This document shows positions 1 through 6,912 of a DNA stretch of 64,000 bases, one piece after another. Source of the DNA: Prosthecodimorpha staleyi (lineage in GTDB: Bacteria; Pseudomonadota; Alphaproteobacteria; Rhizobiales; Ancalomicrobiaceae); NCBI RefSeq assembly GCF_018729455.1, contig NZ_JAHHZF010000002.1, forward strand, positions 558,605-622,604, read 5' to 3'. The position numbers were made by a program, and so were the translations under genes. Each line of letters begins with the position of its first letter. Positions within the stretch are counted from its first letter, which is position 1. Below the pieces are notes generated by a model. It was not told the DNA's origin. It did no database searches and saw only the letters and a program-made list of their open reading frames with translations.

Positions 1-982
1 ACTTCTTGGCGGTCACCTGGTCGTAGACTTCGAGCTGCCGCTTCAGGATCGCGTCCGGGGTCTTGAAGAAGCGCACCTTGTCCTTGGTCTGCATCTCGGC
101 ATAGTCGCCGGAATAGCGGTCGATCGCCTTCCAGGACATGTCCGCCGAGGCCGCCTCGACCGCATTCGCGATGATCGCACGCATCTTTTCAGGCAGCGCG
201 TTGTAGCGATCCTTGTTGAACATGATTTCGAACTGCTCGGCATTCTGGTGATAGCTCTGCAGCATGCAGACCTTGGACACGTCCGGGAAGCCGAGCACGC
301 GGTCCGAGGAGGCGTTGTTGAACTCGGCCGCGTCGAGCAGACCGCGGTCCATCGCCGAGACGATCTCGCCGCCCGGCAGCGCGTTCACAGCGGCGCCGAG
401 CGCGGTGAACACGTCGATCGAGATGCCGACGGTGCGGTATTTCAGACCCTTGAGATCGTCTTCCTTGGCGATCGGGTTCTTGAACCAGCCGAGCGGCTGA
501 GTCGGCATCGGGCCATACGGGAAGGAGACGACGTTGGCGCCGATCGAACCGTAGAGCTTGGCCAGCAGTTCCTTGCCGCCGCCATACTTGTGCCAGGCGA
601 GCAGCATGTTGGCGTCCATGGCGAAGCCGGGACCCGACCCCCACAGCGCCAGCGCGGTCTGCTTGCCGTAATGGTAGACGAGCACGCCGTGGCCGCCGTC
701 GAGCGTGCCCTTGGAGACGGCCTCGAGCAGGCCGAAGGCCGGCACGACGGCACCCGCGGGAAGCACCTCGATCTTCAGGTCGCCGCCGGTCATATCGTTG
801 ACCTTCTTGGCGAAATCGTTGGCGTATTCGTGGAAGATGTCTTTCGACGGCCAGGTGCTCTGCCAGCGCATGCTGATCGGGCCCTGGGCCTTGACGACCG
901 CCGGGGCCGTGACGGCCGCGGCGGCGACCACCGCCGAACCGGTCAGGAATCGGCGACGTGCGACTGCCTTCACTTCGTTCAT
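1..982 (-). CDS. TRAP transporter solute-binding protein, DctP family (3' end cut by window)
   Basis: Periplasmic solute receptor of a tripartite ATP-independent (TRAP) transporter; it would deliver an organic acid or similar ligand to DctQM-type membrane subunits. About 327 codons are visible and the C-terminus lies outside the window. The N-terminus carries a twin-arginine motif (RRRFLTG, residues 9-15), a hydrophobic Ala/Val stretch and a likely cleavage after residue 32, so Tat export is expected. The rest (conserved stretches around FHEYANDFA, LPAGAVVPAF and the AMDRGLLDAAEF segment) is typical of the DctP/SBP_bac_7 fold, in the branch linked to 2-oxo acids and mannitol. The ligand cannot be read from sequence. 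The ATG is chosen because it precedes the Tat signal and follows GGGAGGAAC. Membrane subunits are not in view. Confidence 0.9.
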   Translation of the reverse strand, partial: MNEVKAVARRRFLTGSAVVAAAAVTAPAVVKAQGPISMRWQSTWPSKDIFHEYANDFAKKVNDMTGGDLKIEVLPAGAVVPAFGLLEAVSKGTLDGGHGVLVYHYGKQTALALWGSGPGFAMDANMLLAWHKYGGGKELLAKLYGSIGANVVSFPYGPMPTQPLGWFKNPIAKEDDLKGLKYRTVGISIDVFTALGAAVNALPGGEIVSAMDRGLLDAAEFNNASSDRVLGFPDVSKVCMLQSYHQNAEQFEIMFNKDRYNALPEKMRAIIANAVEAASADMSWKAIDRYSGDYAEMQTKDKVRFFKTPDAILKRQLEVYDQVTAKK

Positions 983-1029
983 GGTGTTCCTCCCGAAAAC
1001 CGGACCCTTTTGGGTCCTTGTTATCGAAA

Positions 1030-1047
1030 GGATTAGATTTCAAATCC
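1030..1047. promoter_or_regulatory. Inverted repeat upstream of the TRAP receptor gene
   Basis: GGATT and AATCC flank eight A/T-rich bases in an otherwise GC-rich leader about 50 bp before the receptor start. A second short hairpin, GGACCC-TTTT-GGGTCC, lies at 1002-1017. Either could be an operator for a local regulator, but no matching family was recognised. Confidence 0.25.
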
Positions 1048-1190
1048 GTCAGGTCGACAAGGTCCGTCAGGCATCCGGTATCCCAAATCGTGCCACAAAT
1101 ATTGCGCCATTCGGGCGCACCGCGCCGCGATCGGATCGCCGTCCCCGACCGCGCGCGCGTATGGAGATCGGATGCCGCAACGGCAGCCGG

Positions 1191-1550
1191 TCAGGCGGCA
1201 ACCAGCTTCTCGACCTCGCGCACCAGATCGCGCAGGTGGAACGGCTTGGAAAGGACCTTGGCGTCCTTCGGGGCGTTCGAATCCGGGTTCAGCGCCACGG
1301 CGGCGAAGCCGGTGATGAACATCACCTTGAGATCCGGGTCGAGCTGGGTGGCGCGCCGGGCGAGTTCGATGCCGTCCATCTCGGGCATCACGATATCGGT
1401 CAGGAGCAGCGTGAACGGCTCCTCGCGCAAGCGCTCGTAGGCGCTCTTGCCGTTGTCGAACGAGACCACCTCGTAGCCCGCGTTCTGCAGCGCCTTGGCC
1501 AGGAAGCGGCGCATGTCGTTATCGTCCTCGGCCAGCAGAATCCGGGTCAT
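1191..1550 (-). CDS. cpdR: CpdR-type single-domain response regulator
   Basis: Receiver-only response regulator of 119 residues. In Caulobacter and rhizobia unphosphorylated CpdR primes the ClpXP protease for cell-cycle substrates and is phosphorylated through the CckA-ChpT relay. The acidic pair D9-D10, the phospho-acceptor D52 in the TDIVMPEMDG stretch, T80 and K102 in the SKPF motif are all present, and the protein has no output domain. The sequence is nearly superimposable on Caulobacter CpdR, including the segment NAGYEVVSFDNGKSAYERL. The start at 1550 (MTRILLAEDD) matches the family; an ATG three codons upstream is also in frame. It stands alone between the TRAP receptor and the divergent amidohydrolase; cckA, chpT and clpX are not in the window. 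Confidence 0.95.
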   Translation of the reverse strand: MTRILLAEDDNDMRRFLAKALQNAGYEVVSFDNGKSAYERLREEPFTLLLTDIVMPEMDGIELARRATQLDPDLKVMFITGFAAVALNPDSNAPKDAKVLSKPFHLRDLVREVEKLVAA

Positions 1551-1750
1551 CACGTCCATCCGCGTCCATCCATGCTGTGCGCCTCAATTCTTTCTCATAG
1601 ACGACGGCCGGGGTAAATATCCGGTGAAACGGCGGACCATCGCTTCCCATGGACAAGGCCGGTGGTTTCTGGGCAACATGTTGCTGCGCCGGCTGAACCG
1701 CGCGCCGCTTCGGCCGGGCGGCCGGTCCTCCAGGGGAGCACACGAGGAAG

Positions 1751-2641
1751 GTGCGCATCGTCCGGGACTTCGAGACCGAAACAGCCTTCGAGGTGGTCGC
1801 GCCCGAGGCCGTCCTCTGTCCGTTCATGTTCAACTCGCCCCACTCCGGCAGCCGCTATCCGGCGAGCTTCCTGGCGGCGTCCCGGCTCGATCCGCAGCGT
1901 ATCCGTCGCTCCGAGGATGCCTTCGTCGACGAATTGTTCGCCTCCGCGCTTGCCCACGGCGCGCCCTTGATGCGGGCAAATTTTCCGCGTGCCTTTCTCG
2001 ACGTGAATCGCGAGCCCTACGAGCTCGACCCGAAGATGTTCGCCGGCCGGCTGCCTTCCTACGCCAACATCCGTTCGCTCCGGGTCGCCGGCGGCCTGGG
2101 CACCATTGCACGGATCGTCGCCGAACATGAGGAAATCTACGCCGGTCCGCTCGATGTCGACGAGGCGCTGCAGCGGATCGAGCGGATCTACAAGCCCTAT
2201 CACGCCACGCTCCGGCGCTGGCTGGCGCGCCAGCACGTCACCTTCGGCTATGCGGTCCTGATCGACTGCCATTCCATGCCGTCGCTGATTCGCGGCATGG
2301 ACAACCGGAACCGGCCGGATTTCGTGCTCGGCGATCGCTACGGCACGAGTTGCGGCGCCAGCCTCGTCGACGGTGCCGTGGAGATCCTGCGCAGCCTCGG
2401 CTATGCGGTGGCGCGCAACAAGCCCTATGCCGGCGGGTTCATCACCGAGCATTACGGCCGGCCGGGCAAGGGGCTGCATGCCCTGCAGGTCGAAATCAAC
2501 CGCGGTCTCTACATGAACGAGGAGACCTACGAGCGCACCGACCAGTTCGACCGGCTGGCCCGTGATCTCGGCCTGTTCGTGGCCGAGTTGACCACGCTCG
2601 GCGGCAACGGGCTGCGCGCGGAGCCTCTCGCGGCGGAGTGA
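1751..2641 (+). CDS. N-formylglutamate amidohydrolase
   Basis: Predicted to hydrolyse N-formyl-L-glutamate to glutamate and formate, the last step of one histidine degradation route. The 296-residue protein has the family hallmarks NSPHSG (residues 28-33), RANFPRAFLDVNREPYEL and a DCHSMPS motif near residue 173, which together form the metal site of the FGase/HutG2 family. The start is GTG with a close upstream GAGG; no ATG is available near the N-terminus. No other hut genes are nearby, so it may act in a split pathway or on another N-acyl amino acid. Confidence 0.9.
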   Translation: MRIVRDFETETAFEVVAPEAVLCPFMFNSPHSGSRYPASFLAASRLDPQRIRRSEDAFVDELFASALAHGAPLMRANFPRAFLDVNREPYELDPKMFAGRLPSYANIRSLRVAGGLGTIARIVAEHEEIYAGPLDVDEALQRIERIYKPYHATLRRWLARQHVTFGYAVLIDCHSMPSLIRGMDNRNRPDFVLGDRYGTSCGASLVDGAVEILRSLGYAVARNKPYAGGFITEHYGRPGKGLHALQVEINRGLYMNEETYERTDQFDRLARDLGLFVAELTTLGGNGLRAEPLAAE

Positions 2642-2643
2642 CC

Positions 2644-2662
2644 GCCCGCCCCCGCGGGCTTT
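2644..2662 (+). terminator. Possible terminator after the amidohydrolase
   Basis: Three bases past the stop codon GCCCGC pairs with GCGGGC across a CCCC loop and is followed by TTTG. The stem is only six bp, but it is GC-only and correctly placed. Confidence 0.45.
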
Positions 2663-2726
2663 GCCCCTCGGGTCTTGCGTCCGATCCCCGGTCCATGTCC
2701 AATCCCCGGTCTCGGCAACACGCACA

Positions 2727-2820
2727 AGAAAAAGGCCGCTGACAACTGCCAGCGGCCCAAGTCTAGGGAGGAAACGCCCAAGGAGGGCGGCGATAGGGCG
2801 GGAGGCGCCCGTATCGCAAT
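2727..2820 (-). ncRNA. mmgR: suhB / MmgR (alpha-r8) family small RNA
   Basis: The conserved block reading, on the minus strand, GGGCGTTTCCTCCCTAGACT then a strong hairpin is the signature of the Rfam suhB motif, known in Sinorhizobium as the trans-acting sRNA MmgR. The minus strand is the transcribed one: GGCCGCTG (2750-2757 complement) pairs with CAGCGGCC (2734-2741 complement) and is followed directly by five U residues, a textbook intrinsic terminator, while the plus strand has no U-tail. A sigma-70-like promoter lies at the right distance upstream. Predicted length is about 94 nt (MmgR is about 77 nt). The single-stranded UUUCCUCCCU is anti-Shine-Dalgarno-like. The RNA is divergent from, and next to, an inositol-monophosphatase-family gene, the context that gave the motif its name. 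Confidence 0.85.
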
Positions 2821-2826
2821 GCACCC

Positions 2827-2855
2827 AAGATGGCTGTGCGGCGCACAAAGGTCAA
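2827..2855 (-). promoter_or_regulatory. Promoter of the suhB/MmgR sRNA
   Basis: On the minus strand TTGACC (2855-2850) and CATCTT (2832-2827) are separated by exactly 17 bp and end about seven bases before the conserved start of the sRNA near 2820. This is a good alphaproteobacterial housekeeping-sigma promoter. Confidence 0.7.
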
Positions 2856-3025
2856 GCCAATTGTCCAACCGGGACGGCATGTCGCACCTGATCGGGTGAG
2901 CGCCGGCCGGACAGGGTGACCCTCCCGGCAGGTAGAGCCTGGTGGCCCGATGGCAGGCATGGCCTGCTGGCAAGCGCGGGCGGATGCGCTATCAGGAGGG
3001 GAAGCCTCGCAACGCCGGATCCGTC

Positions 3026-3814
3026 ATGCCCGATCTCATCGCCTTTCTCGACCAGCTCGCCGACGCCGCCGGCAAGGCCATCCTGCCGCATTTCCGCACG
3101 CCGATGGCGGTCGAGGACAAGACCGAGGCCGGCACCGGACGCCGCTTCGATCCGGTCACGATCGCCGATCGCGCCGCGGAGACCGCCATGCGCAGTCTGA
3201 TCGGGCTGCACCATCCCGCGCACGGCATCCTCGGCGAAGAATTCGGCTCGGAACGCACCGATGCCGAGCATGTCTGGGTGCTCGACCCGATCGACGGCAC
3301 CCGCGCCTTCATCTCCGGTGTGCCGGTTTGGGGCACCCTGATCGGGCTGAAGACCAACGGCGTACCGAGCCTCGGCATGATGGCGCAGCCCTTCACCGGC
3401 GAGCGCTATGCCGGCGACACCCGGCAGGCCTGGTATCGCGGACCCGACGGCGAGAAGACGCTGAAGAGCCGCGCCTGCGCGGACCTCGCCGACGCGGTCC
3501 TGTTCACCACCACGCCGGCGCTATTCGAGGGGCCCGATCAGGACGCCTACCGGCGCGTCGAGGCACGCGTCCGCCTCGCCCGCTACGGCTGCGACTGCTA
3601 CGCCTACTGCATGGTCGCCGCCGGCCATGTCGATCTGGTCGTCGAGGCCGGCCTGCAGGCCTATGACATCGTCGCGCTGATTCCGGTCATTGAGGGCGCC
3701 GGCGGCGTGGTGACCAACTGGACCGGCGGCTCGGCCGCCGACGGCGGCAAGGTCGTCGCCTCGGGCGATCCGCGCCTGCACGAGAAAACGCTCCGGCTGC
3801 TTGCTTCAGCCTGA
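3026..3814 (+). CDS. hisN: Inositol-monophosphatase-family phosphatase, probably histidinol-phosphatase (HisN type)
   Basis: Mg-dependent phosphatase of 262 residues, of the IMPase superfamily. The metal-binding motifs are intact: GEEFG near residue 72, DPIDGTRAF near residue 88 and the C-terminal AYDIVALIPVIEGAGG. Sequence details (VPVWGTLIGL, GCDCYAY) fit the HisN-type histidinol-phosphatases of alphaproteobacteria better than SuhB proper, so histidine biosynthesis is the likely role; inositol-1-phosphate remains possible. The frame is open upstream to 2942, but ATG 3026 (MPDLIAFLDQL) gives the family N-terminus; an in-frame ATG at 2984 has no better support. The gene ends 12 bp from a convergent hydrolase gene. 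Confidence 0.85.
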   Translation: MPDLIAFLDQLADAAGKAILPHFRTPMAVEDKTEAGTGRRFDPVTIADRAAETAMRSLIGLHHPAHGILGEEFGSERTDAEHVWVLDPIDGTRAFISGVPVWGTLIGLKTNGVPSLGMMAQPFTGERYAGDTRQAWYRGPDGEKTLKSRACADLADAVLFTTTPALFEGPDQDAYRRVEARVRLARYGCDCYAYCMVAAGHVDLVVEAGLQAYDIVALIPVIEGAGGVVTNWTGGSAADGGKVVASGDPRLHEKTLRLLASA

Positions 3815-3826
3815 GGTCCTCTGGCC

Positions 3827-4768
3827 TCAGGAGCCCGGAATGAAGGCGTCGAAGGCCGCGAAGGTCTGCTCGCGGTAGATGTCGGATTCCATCAGGAGTT
3901 CGTGCCGCGCGCCCGGGATCGTGATCATGTGGCCGATCTTGAGGGTGCGGGCGAAGCGCTCGGTCGCCGCATTGGAGACGACCTTGTCGGCGCCGGCGGC
4001 GACGATCAGGGTCGGGATGCGGATGCGATCGACGAAGTCGATATCGTCGAGCCGCACCATGGCGTCCGTGGCGGCCCGAATCCAGCCGATCGTCGGCGCG
4101 CCGACGGTCAATTCGGGGTGGGCCTCGGCGAGCTTGGCGGCGCGGGAAAAGCGCCGCTCGTCGGAGGTCAGCCGGTTGCCGGCGAAGGGGCGCGGATAAA
4201 GGACATGCCGCGCCGCGCCCGGAACCTGCGTGCGGGCGAAGCCGACCATCGCCAGGGCGCCGGCCAGCGGCCCGATCACCGAGGTCGGCCAGCCGTGGTC
4301 GCCGAATCCCAGGAGCGGCGAGAGCAGGACCAGCCGCCGGAAGCGCGTGCGCATGGCCGGCGCGCTGCCGATCAGGATGGTGGCGCCGGTGGAATGGCCG
4401 ACGCCGTAATAGGGCGGCGGACAGTTCGGCATCACGACCTCGGCCATCACAGCCTCGATATCGGCCTGATAGTCGCGAAAATCGCCGACATGTCCGGCCG
4501 GACCGACGCGGGCATCGCGCCCGGAGCCGCCCTGACCGCGCAGATCGAAGGTCGCGACCGCGAAGCCGCGAACCTGGAGATCGCGCACCGTCTCGAAATA
4601 CTTCTCCAGGAACTCGGCGCGGCCCTGCACGACGACGACGGTGCCCTTGGGCGTGCCGGCCAGCGCCGGCCAGCGGGCGAAGCGCAGACGGGTTCCGTCG
4701 GATGTCGCGATCTCGCCGCTCACCGCTCCGCCCGGGATGGGATTGGCCTCGTGGTCGTAGATCGTCAT
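3827..4768 (-). CDS. Alpha/beta hydrolase, lysophospholipase (PldB) family
   Basis: Serine hydrolase of 313 residues similar to PldB / monoacylglycerol-lipase-like proteins (Hydrolase_4). The nucleophile elbow GHSTGA places Ser126; an Asp in VAAGADKVVS and a His in GARHELL complete the triad. The cap segment (LSPLLGFGDHGWP through RPFAGNRLTSDERRF) is typical of the family. No signal peptide is seen, so it is presumably cytoplasmic or peripheral at the inner membrane. ATG 4768 has GGAG seven bases upstream; the longer open frame lacks one. Substrate unknown; lysophospholipid or monoglyceride turnover is the family-based guess. Confidence 0.85.
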   Translation of the reverse strand: MTIYDHEANPIPGGAVSGEIATSDGTRLRFARWPALAGTPKGTVVVVQGRAEFLEKYFETVRDLQVRGFAVATFDLRGQGGSGRDARVGPAGHVGDFRDYQADIEAVMAEVVMPNCPPPYYGVGHSTGATILIGSAPAMRTRFRRLVLLSPLLGFGDHGWPTSVIGPLAGALAMVGFARTQVPGAARHVLYPRPFAGNRLTSDERRFSRAAKLAEAHPELTVGAPTIGWIRAATDAMVRLDDIDFVDRIRIPTLIVAAGADKVVSNAATERFARTLKIGHMITIPGARHELLMESDIYREQTFAAFDAFIPGS

Positions 4769-5140
4769 GGCGGCTCCGGACGGGCAGCCCCCACTTGGGG
4801 TGCCGGGATGGGCCGGGGTCTGACTGGAGGTCCCGGGTCGGACGGATGCCGGCAGCGGCCGACATCCGTCCTCCGAGATATCCGACCGGGCGCGCCGGCT
4901 CAACGGGCCTCGTCGCGGGAGCCGACGCGACGGGAGCCTAGCCCGAAGCCGGGCCGGGTCGGTTCGAACACCGCGCCATGAACCGAGAGCCTCCTTCAGG
5001 GAGCCTCCGCCGAGTATCCCGAAGGTCGGCCATGGCGCAGCGATCGAAAAGACAATGGCCGATCCGCGCTGAATGCCTTGGGAATCGGGCGTTCATCCGC
5101 CGTTCAACCGGCCGGCCGTCGCGCGGCGGACGCCGCCGTC
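4769..5140. other. Intergenic stretch without a recognised gene
   Basis: Between the hydrolase start and the hsp20 promoter I see no credible gene on either strand; the short frames here lack ribosome-binding sites and family resemblance. A direct repeat GAGCCTCC is present twice, six bases apart, near 4986-5007. Confidence 0.5.
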
Positions 5141-5178
5141 TTGCCCCCCTTGAAAGCCGGCACGCCGCTTCCCACTTC
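5141..5178 (+). promoter_or_regulatory. Sigma-32 (RpoH) heat-shock promoter of hsp20
   Basis: CCCCCCTTGAA ending at 5154 matches the RpoH -35 element closely, and CCCACTTC at 5171-5178 resembles the RpoH -10 (CCCCATnT) after a spacer of 16 bp. Transcription would begin near 5186, giving an untranslated leader of about 120 nt. Confidence 0.75.
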
Positions 5179-5220
5179 ATCGCTGCGGACGCCGGAACCG
5201 GGTCCGCAAGGCCGGTGCGA

Positions 5221-5304
5221 GGCATGGTCCATCGGACATGCCGGGGGTTCCCCGAAGTATCGGACCTTAATCCCGAAACAGTCGCTCACTCTGGAGGACT
5301 TGTC
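5221..5304 (+). promoter_or_regulatory. ROSE-like RNA thermometer in the hsp20 leader
   Basis: The leader folds into successive hairpins: GGCAT/ATGCC plus GTCC/GGAC (5221-5242), GGGG/CCCC right after it, and a final weak hairpin in which UCGCU (5282-5286) faces AGGA (5295-5298) of the GGAGGA ribosome-binding site. In that pairing G5284 is bulged, exactly as in the UYGCU-AGGA core of ROSE elements, which melt on heating to free the Shine-Dalgarno. Position, leader length and downstream small heat-shock gene all agree. Confidence 0.75.
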
Positions 5305-5760
5305 ATGCGTGTTGATTTCGCTCCGCTCTATCGTTCCACTGTCGGCTTCGACCGGCTCTTCAACCTGATCGACTCGCTCGGCGCCGAACAGGGGCAGCCG
5401 ACCTATCCGCCCTACAATATCGAGCGGACCGGCGAGAACGATTACCGCATCTCCATGGCTGTGGCGGGCTTCGGCGAATCCGACCTGACCATCGAGGCGA
5501 AGGAGAACGGTCTGACCGTGAAGGGCGACAAGAAGGACGACGCCGGCGGCAAGGAACTGCTCTACCGCGGCATCGCCTCGCGCGCCTTCGAGCGCCGCTT
5601 CCAGCTCGCCGACTACGTGGTCGTGAAGGGCGCCAGCCTGGAGAACGGACTGCTGCACATCGATCTGGTGCGCGAGATTCCGGAAGCCATGAAGGCCCGT
5701 CAGATCCCGATCGCCGCCGGAGCGTCCAAGCCGCGCCAGATCGAAGCGCAGGCCGCCTGA
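5305..5760 (+). CDS. ibpA: Small heat-shock protein, Hsp20 / IbpA family
   Basis: ATP-independent holdase chaperone of 151 residues that keeps unfolding proteins soluble for DnaK/ClpB. The alpha-crystallin domain covers roughly residues 33-135, from YPPYNIERTGENDYRI to ASLENGLLHIDLVREIPE, with the class A rhizobial start MRVDFAPLYRSTVGFDRLF. The typical C-terminal I-x-I type anchor is represented by RQIPIAAG. The start ATG follows GGAGGA by six bases; the longer open frame upstream runs through the promoter and thermometer and is not coding. Regulation appears double: sigma-32 transcription and a ROSE-like thermometer. A terminator follows directly. Confidence 0.95.
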   Translation: MRVDFAPLYRSTVGFDRLFNLIDSLGAEQGQPTYPPYNIERTGENDYRISMAVAGFGESDLTIEAKENGLTVKGDKKDDAGGKELLYRGIASRAFERRFQLADYVVVKGASLENGLLHIDLVREIPEAMKARQIPIAAGASKPRQIEAQAA

Positions 5761-5796
5761 CGGCTCGGCCCACCGCCCGTCTCAGAGCACTGCCAG

Positions 5797-5825
5797 AGCG
5801 CCCCGGTCCGTCCGGGGCGCTTTTT
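5797..5825 (+). terminator. Intrinsic terminator of hsp20
   Basis: AGCGCCCCGG pairs perfectly with CCGGGGCGCT over a five-base loop and runs into TTTTT. It lies 36 bases after the hsp20 stop. Confidence 0.9.
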
Positions 5826-5931
5826 CGTGCCGCGCAGGCCTCGCTGTCGGCTGCCCTCCGTCGGCTCCTGAGAACATCGGCGGCGCGCCGGCCCCGCACG
5901 CCACCTCGCCCGGATCCGGAAACGCCCGGTC

Positions 5932-6270
5932 TCAGCCGATCGTCTGACCGAATCGCGGCAGGTTGGAAGGACGCTGGAAATCCATCAGCCGTTCGGCCGT
6001 TCCGGATCCGAACGCGCCGTCGATCGCCTGCCGCATACCCGCGCCCGCATCCTTCTGCCCCTGCACCCGCTGCCGAACGCTGTCGGGATCGCTGAACTTC
6101 GCCTGGAATTCCGGCGAGGCGAGCGAGAAGCGCGCATGGGTGTGCAGGGTCTTCTTCGTGTCGGAGAAGCTGACCGTCGACCTGTCGACCGTCGGCGCGG
6201 CCGTCTCCTGCGGCCCGGTCAGCGGCAGGCTCGGGCGGGGAGCGTTGGAATTGATGCTCGCCGTGGACAT
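5932..6270 (-). CDS. Small protein downstream of a T3SS-chaperone-like gene; candidate secreted substrate
   Basis: I do not recognise a family. The 112-residue product begins MSTASINSNAPRPSLPLTG, a Ser/Thr/Asn/Pro-rich and uncharged N-terminus like those of type III secreted proteins, and has no Sec or Tat signal and no membrane segment. The middle (residues about 45-95) is polar and could be helical, with TKKTLHTHARFSLASPEFQAKF and a Gly/Ala-rich tract. It starts 42 bases after the stop of the chaperone-like gene on the same strand, so the two are probably one transcript in the usual chaperone-then-substrate order. Function as a substrate is inference from context and composition. Confidence 0.6.
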   Translation of the reverse strand: MSTASINSNAPRPSLPLTGPQETAAPTVDRSTVSFSDTKKTLHTHARFSLASPEFQAKFSDPDSVRQRVQGQKDAGAGMRQAIDGAFGSGTAERLMDFQRPSNLPRFGQTIG

Positions 6271-6312
6271 GGCGTGGTCTCCATCGGGATTCGGGCTTTC
6301 GAACCCCGCGCG

Positions 6313-6777
6313 TCAGAGACGCAGGATTGTGTAGTCGGACAGGGAATCCGGCGGCAAGGCGGCCTCGCCCTCGCGGCGCGCGACGAGTTCTCGCCACGCG
6401 ACGCTGCGCGAACCGAAGGATTTCAGTGCATAGACCAGGTCGTCGAGCGTTAGGCTCGCCGCCCCGAAATCGCACAGCAGCGTCAGGGATCCGCTGGTCC
6501 GGTCGAGCCCGATCCTGAGACCGCCGGTCGCCAGCCAGGCGAAGGTGGTTCTCAGGCAGAGCTCGAACAGAGCCTGCGGATCGCTGCGGCCGGGCGCCCC
6601 CAGATCGGCCGAGAGGACGAGAACGTCGCGATCCTCGTCGAGTTCCGCGAAGATTTCGATGCCGTCCTCGACGCCGATATGCCAGAGGCGCTCTGCCGTA
6701 TATTCGTTCACGATCAGAAGGTCGCCGGCCGGCCCGACCCGCGCCATCAGATCCTGGAGATGAGACAGGCTCGACAT
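6313..6777 (-). CDS. Type III secretion chaperone-like protein (CesT/Tir family fold)
   Basis: The 154-residue acidic protein has the layout of class I type III secretion chaperones: an N-terminal helix (LSHLQDLMARVG), then strands with DRDVLVLSADLG, a helix (PQALFELCLRTTFAWLATGG), then LRIGLDRTSGSLTLLCDF and a C-terminal helix LDDLVYALKSFGS. Those proteins are dimers that hold the N-terminal part of an effector before export. The gene precedes a 112-residue unknown with a secretion-like N-terminus in an apparent two-gene operon. No gene for a type III apparatus is in the window, so it is an orphan here. Remote resemblance only; another small alpha/beta adaptor is possible. Confidence 0.65.
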   Translation of the reverse strand: MSSLSHLQDLMARVGPAGDLLIVNEYTAERLWHIGVEDGIEIFAELDEDRDVLVLSADLGAPGRSDPQALFELCLRTTFAWLATGGLRIGLDRTSGSLTLLCDFGAASLTLDDLVYALKSFGSRSVAWRELVARREGEAALPPDSLSDYTILRL

Positions 6778-6912
6778 TCTCGTTTCCCTCGGCTGCCGAG
6801 ACAGCGACCCGAGCCCCCTGACGCTACGACGGCGCAGGATCGGCCTCGGTGACGAAAATTACAGAATCGGCCGGCAATTTCGACCGGATTCGAAACTGTG
6901 CCGTGGCACGGT

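Noticed and set aside
1002-1017. GGACCC-TTTT-GGGTCC hairpin as a terminator
   Set aside because: It lies in the 5' leader of the TRAP gene with no upstream gene to terminate and no adequate T-run.
4938-5225. 95-residue minus-strand frame before hsp20
   Set aside because: Overlaps the sigma-32 promoter, lacks a ribosome-binding site and resembles no family.
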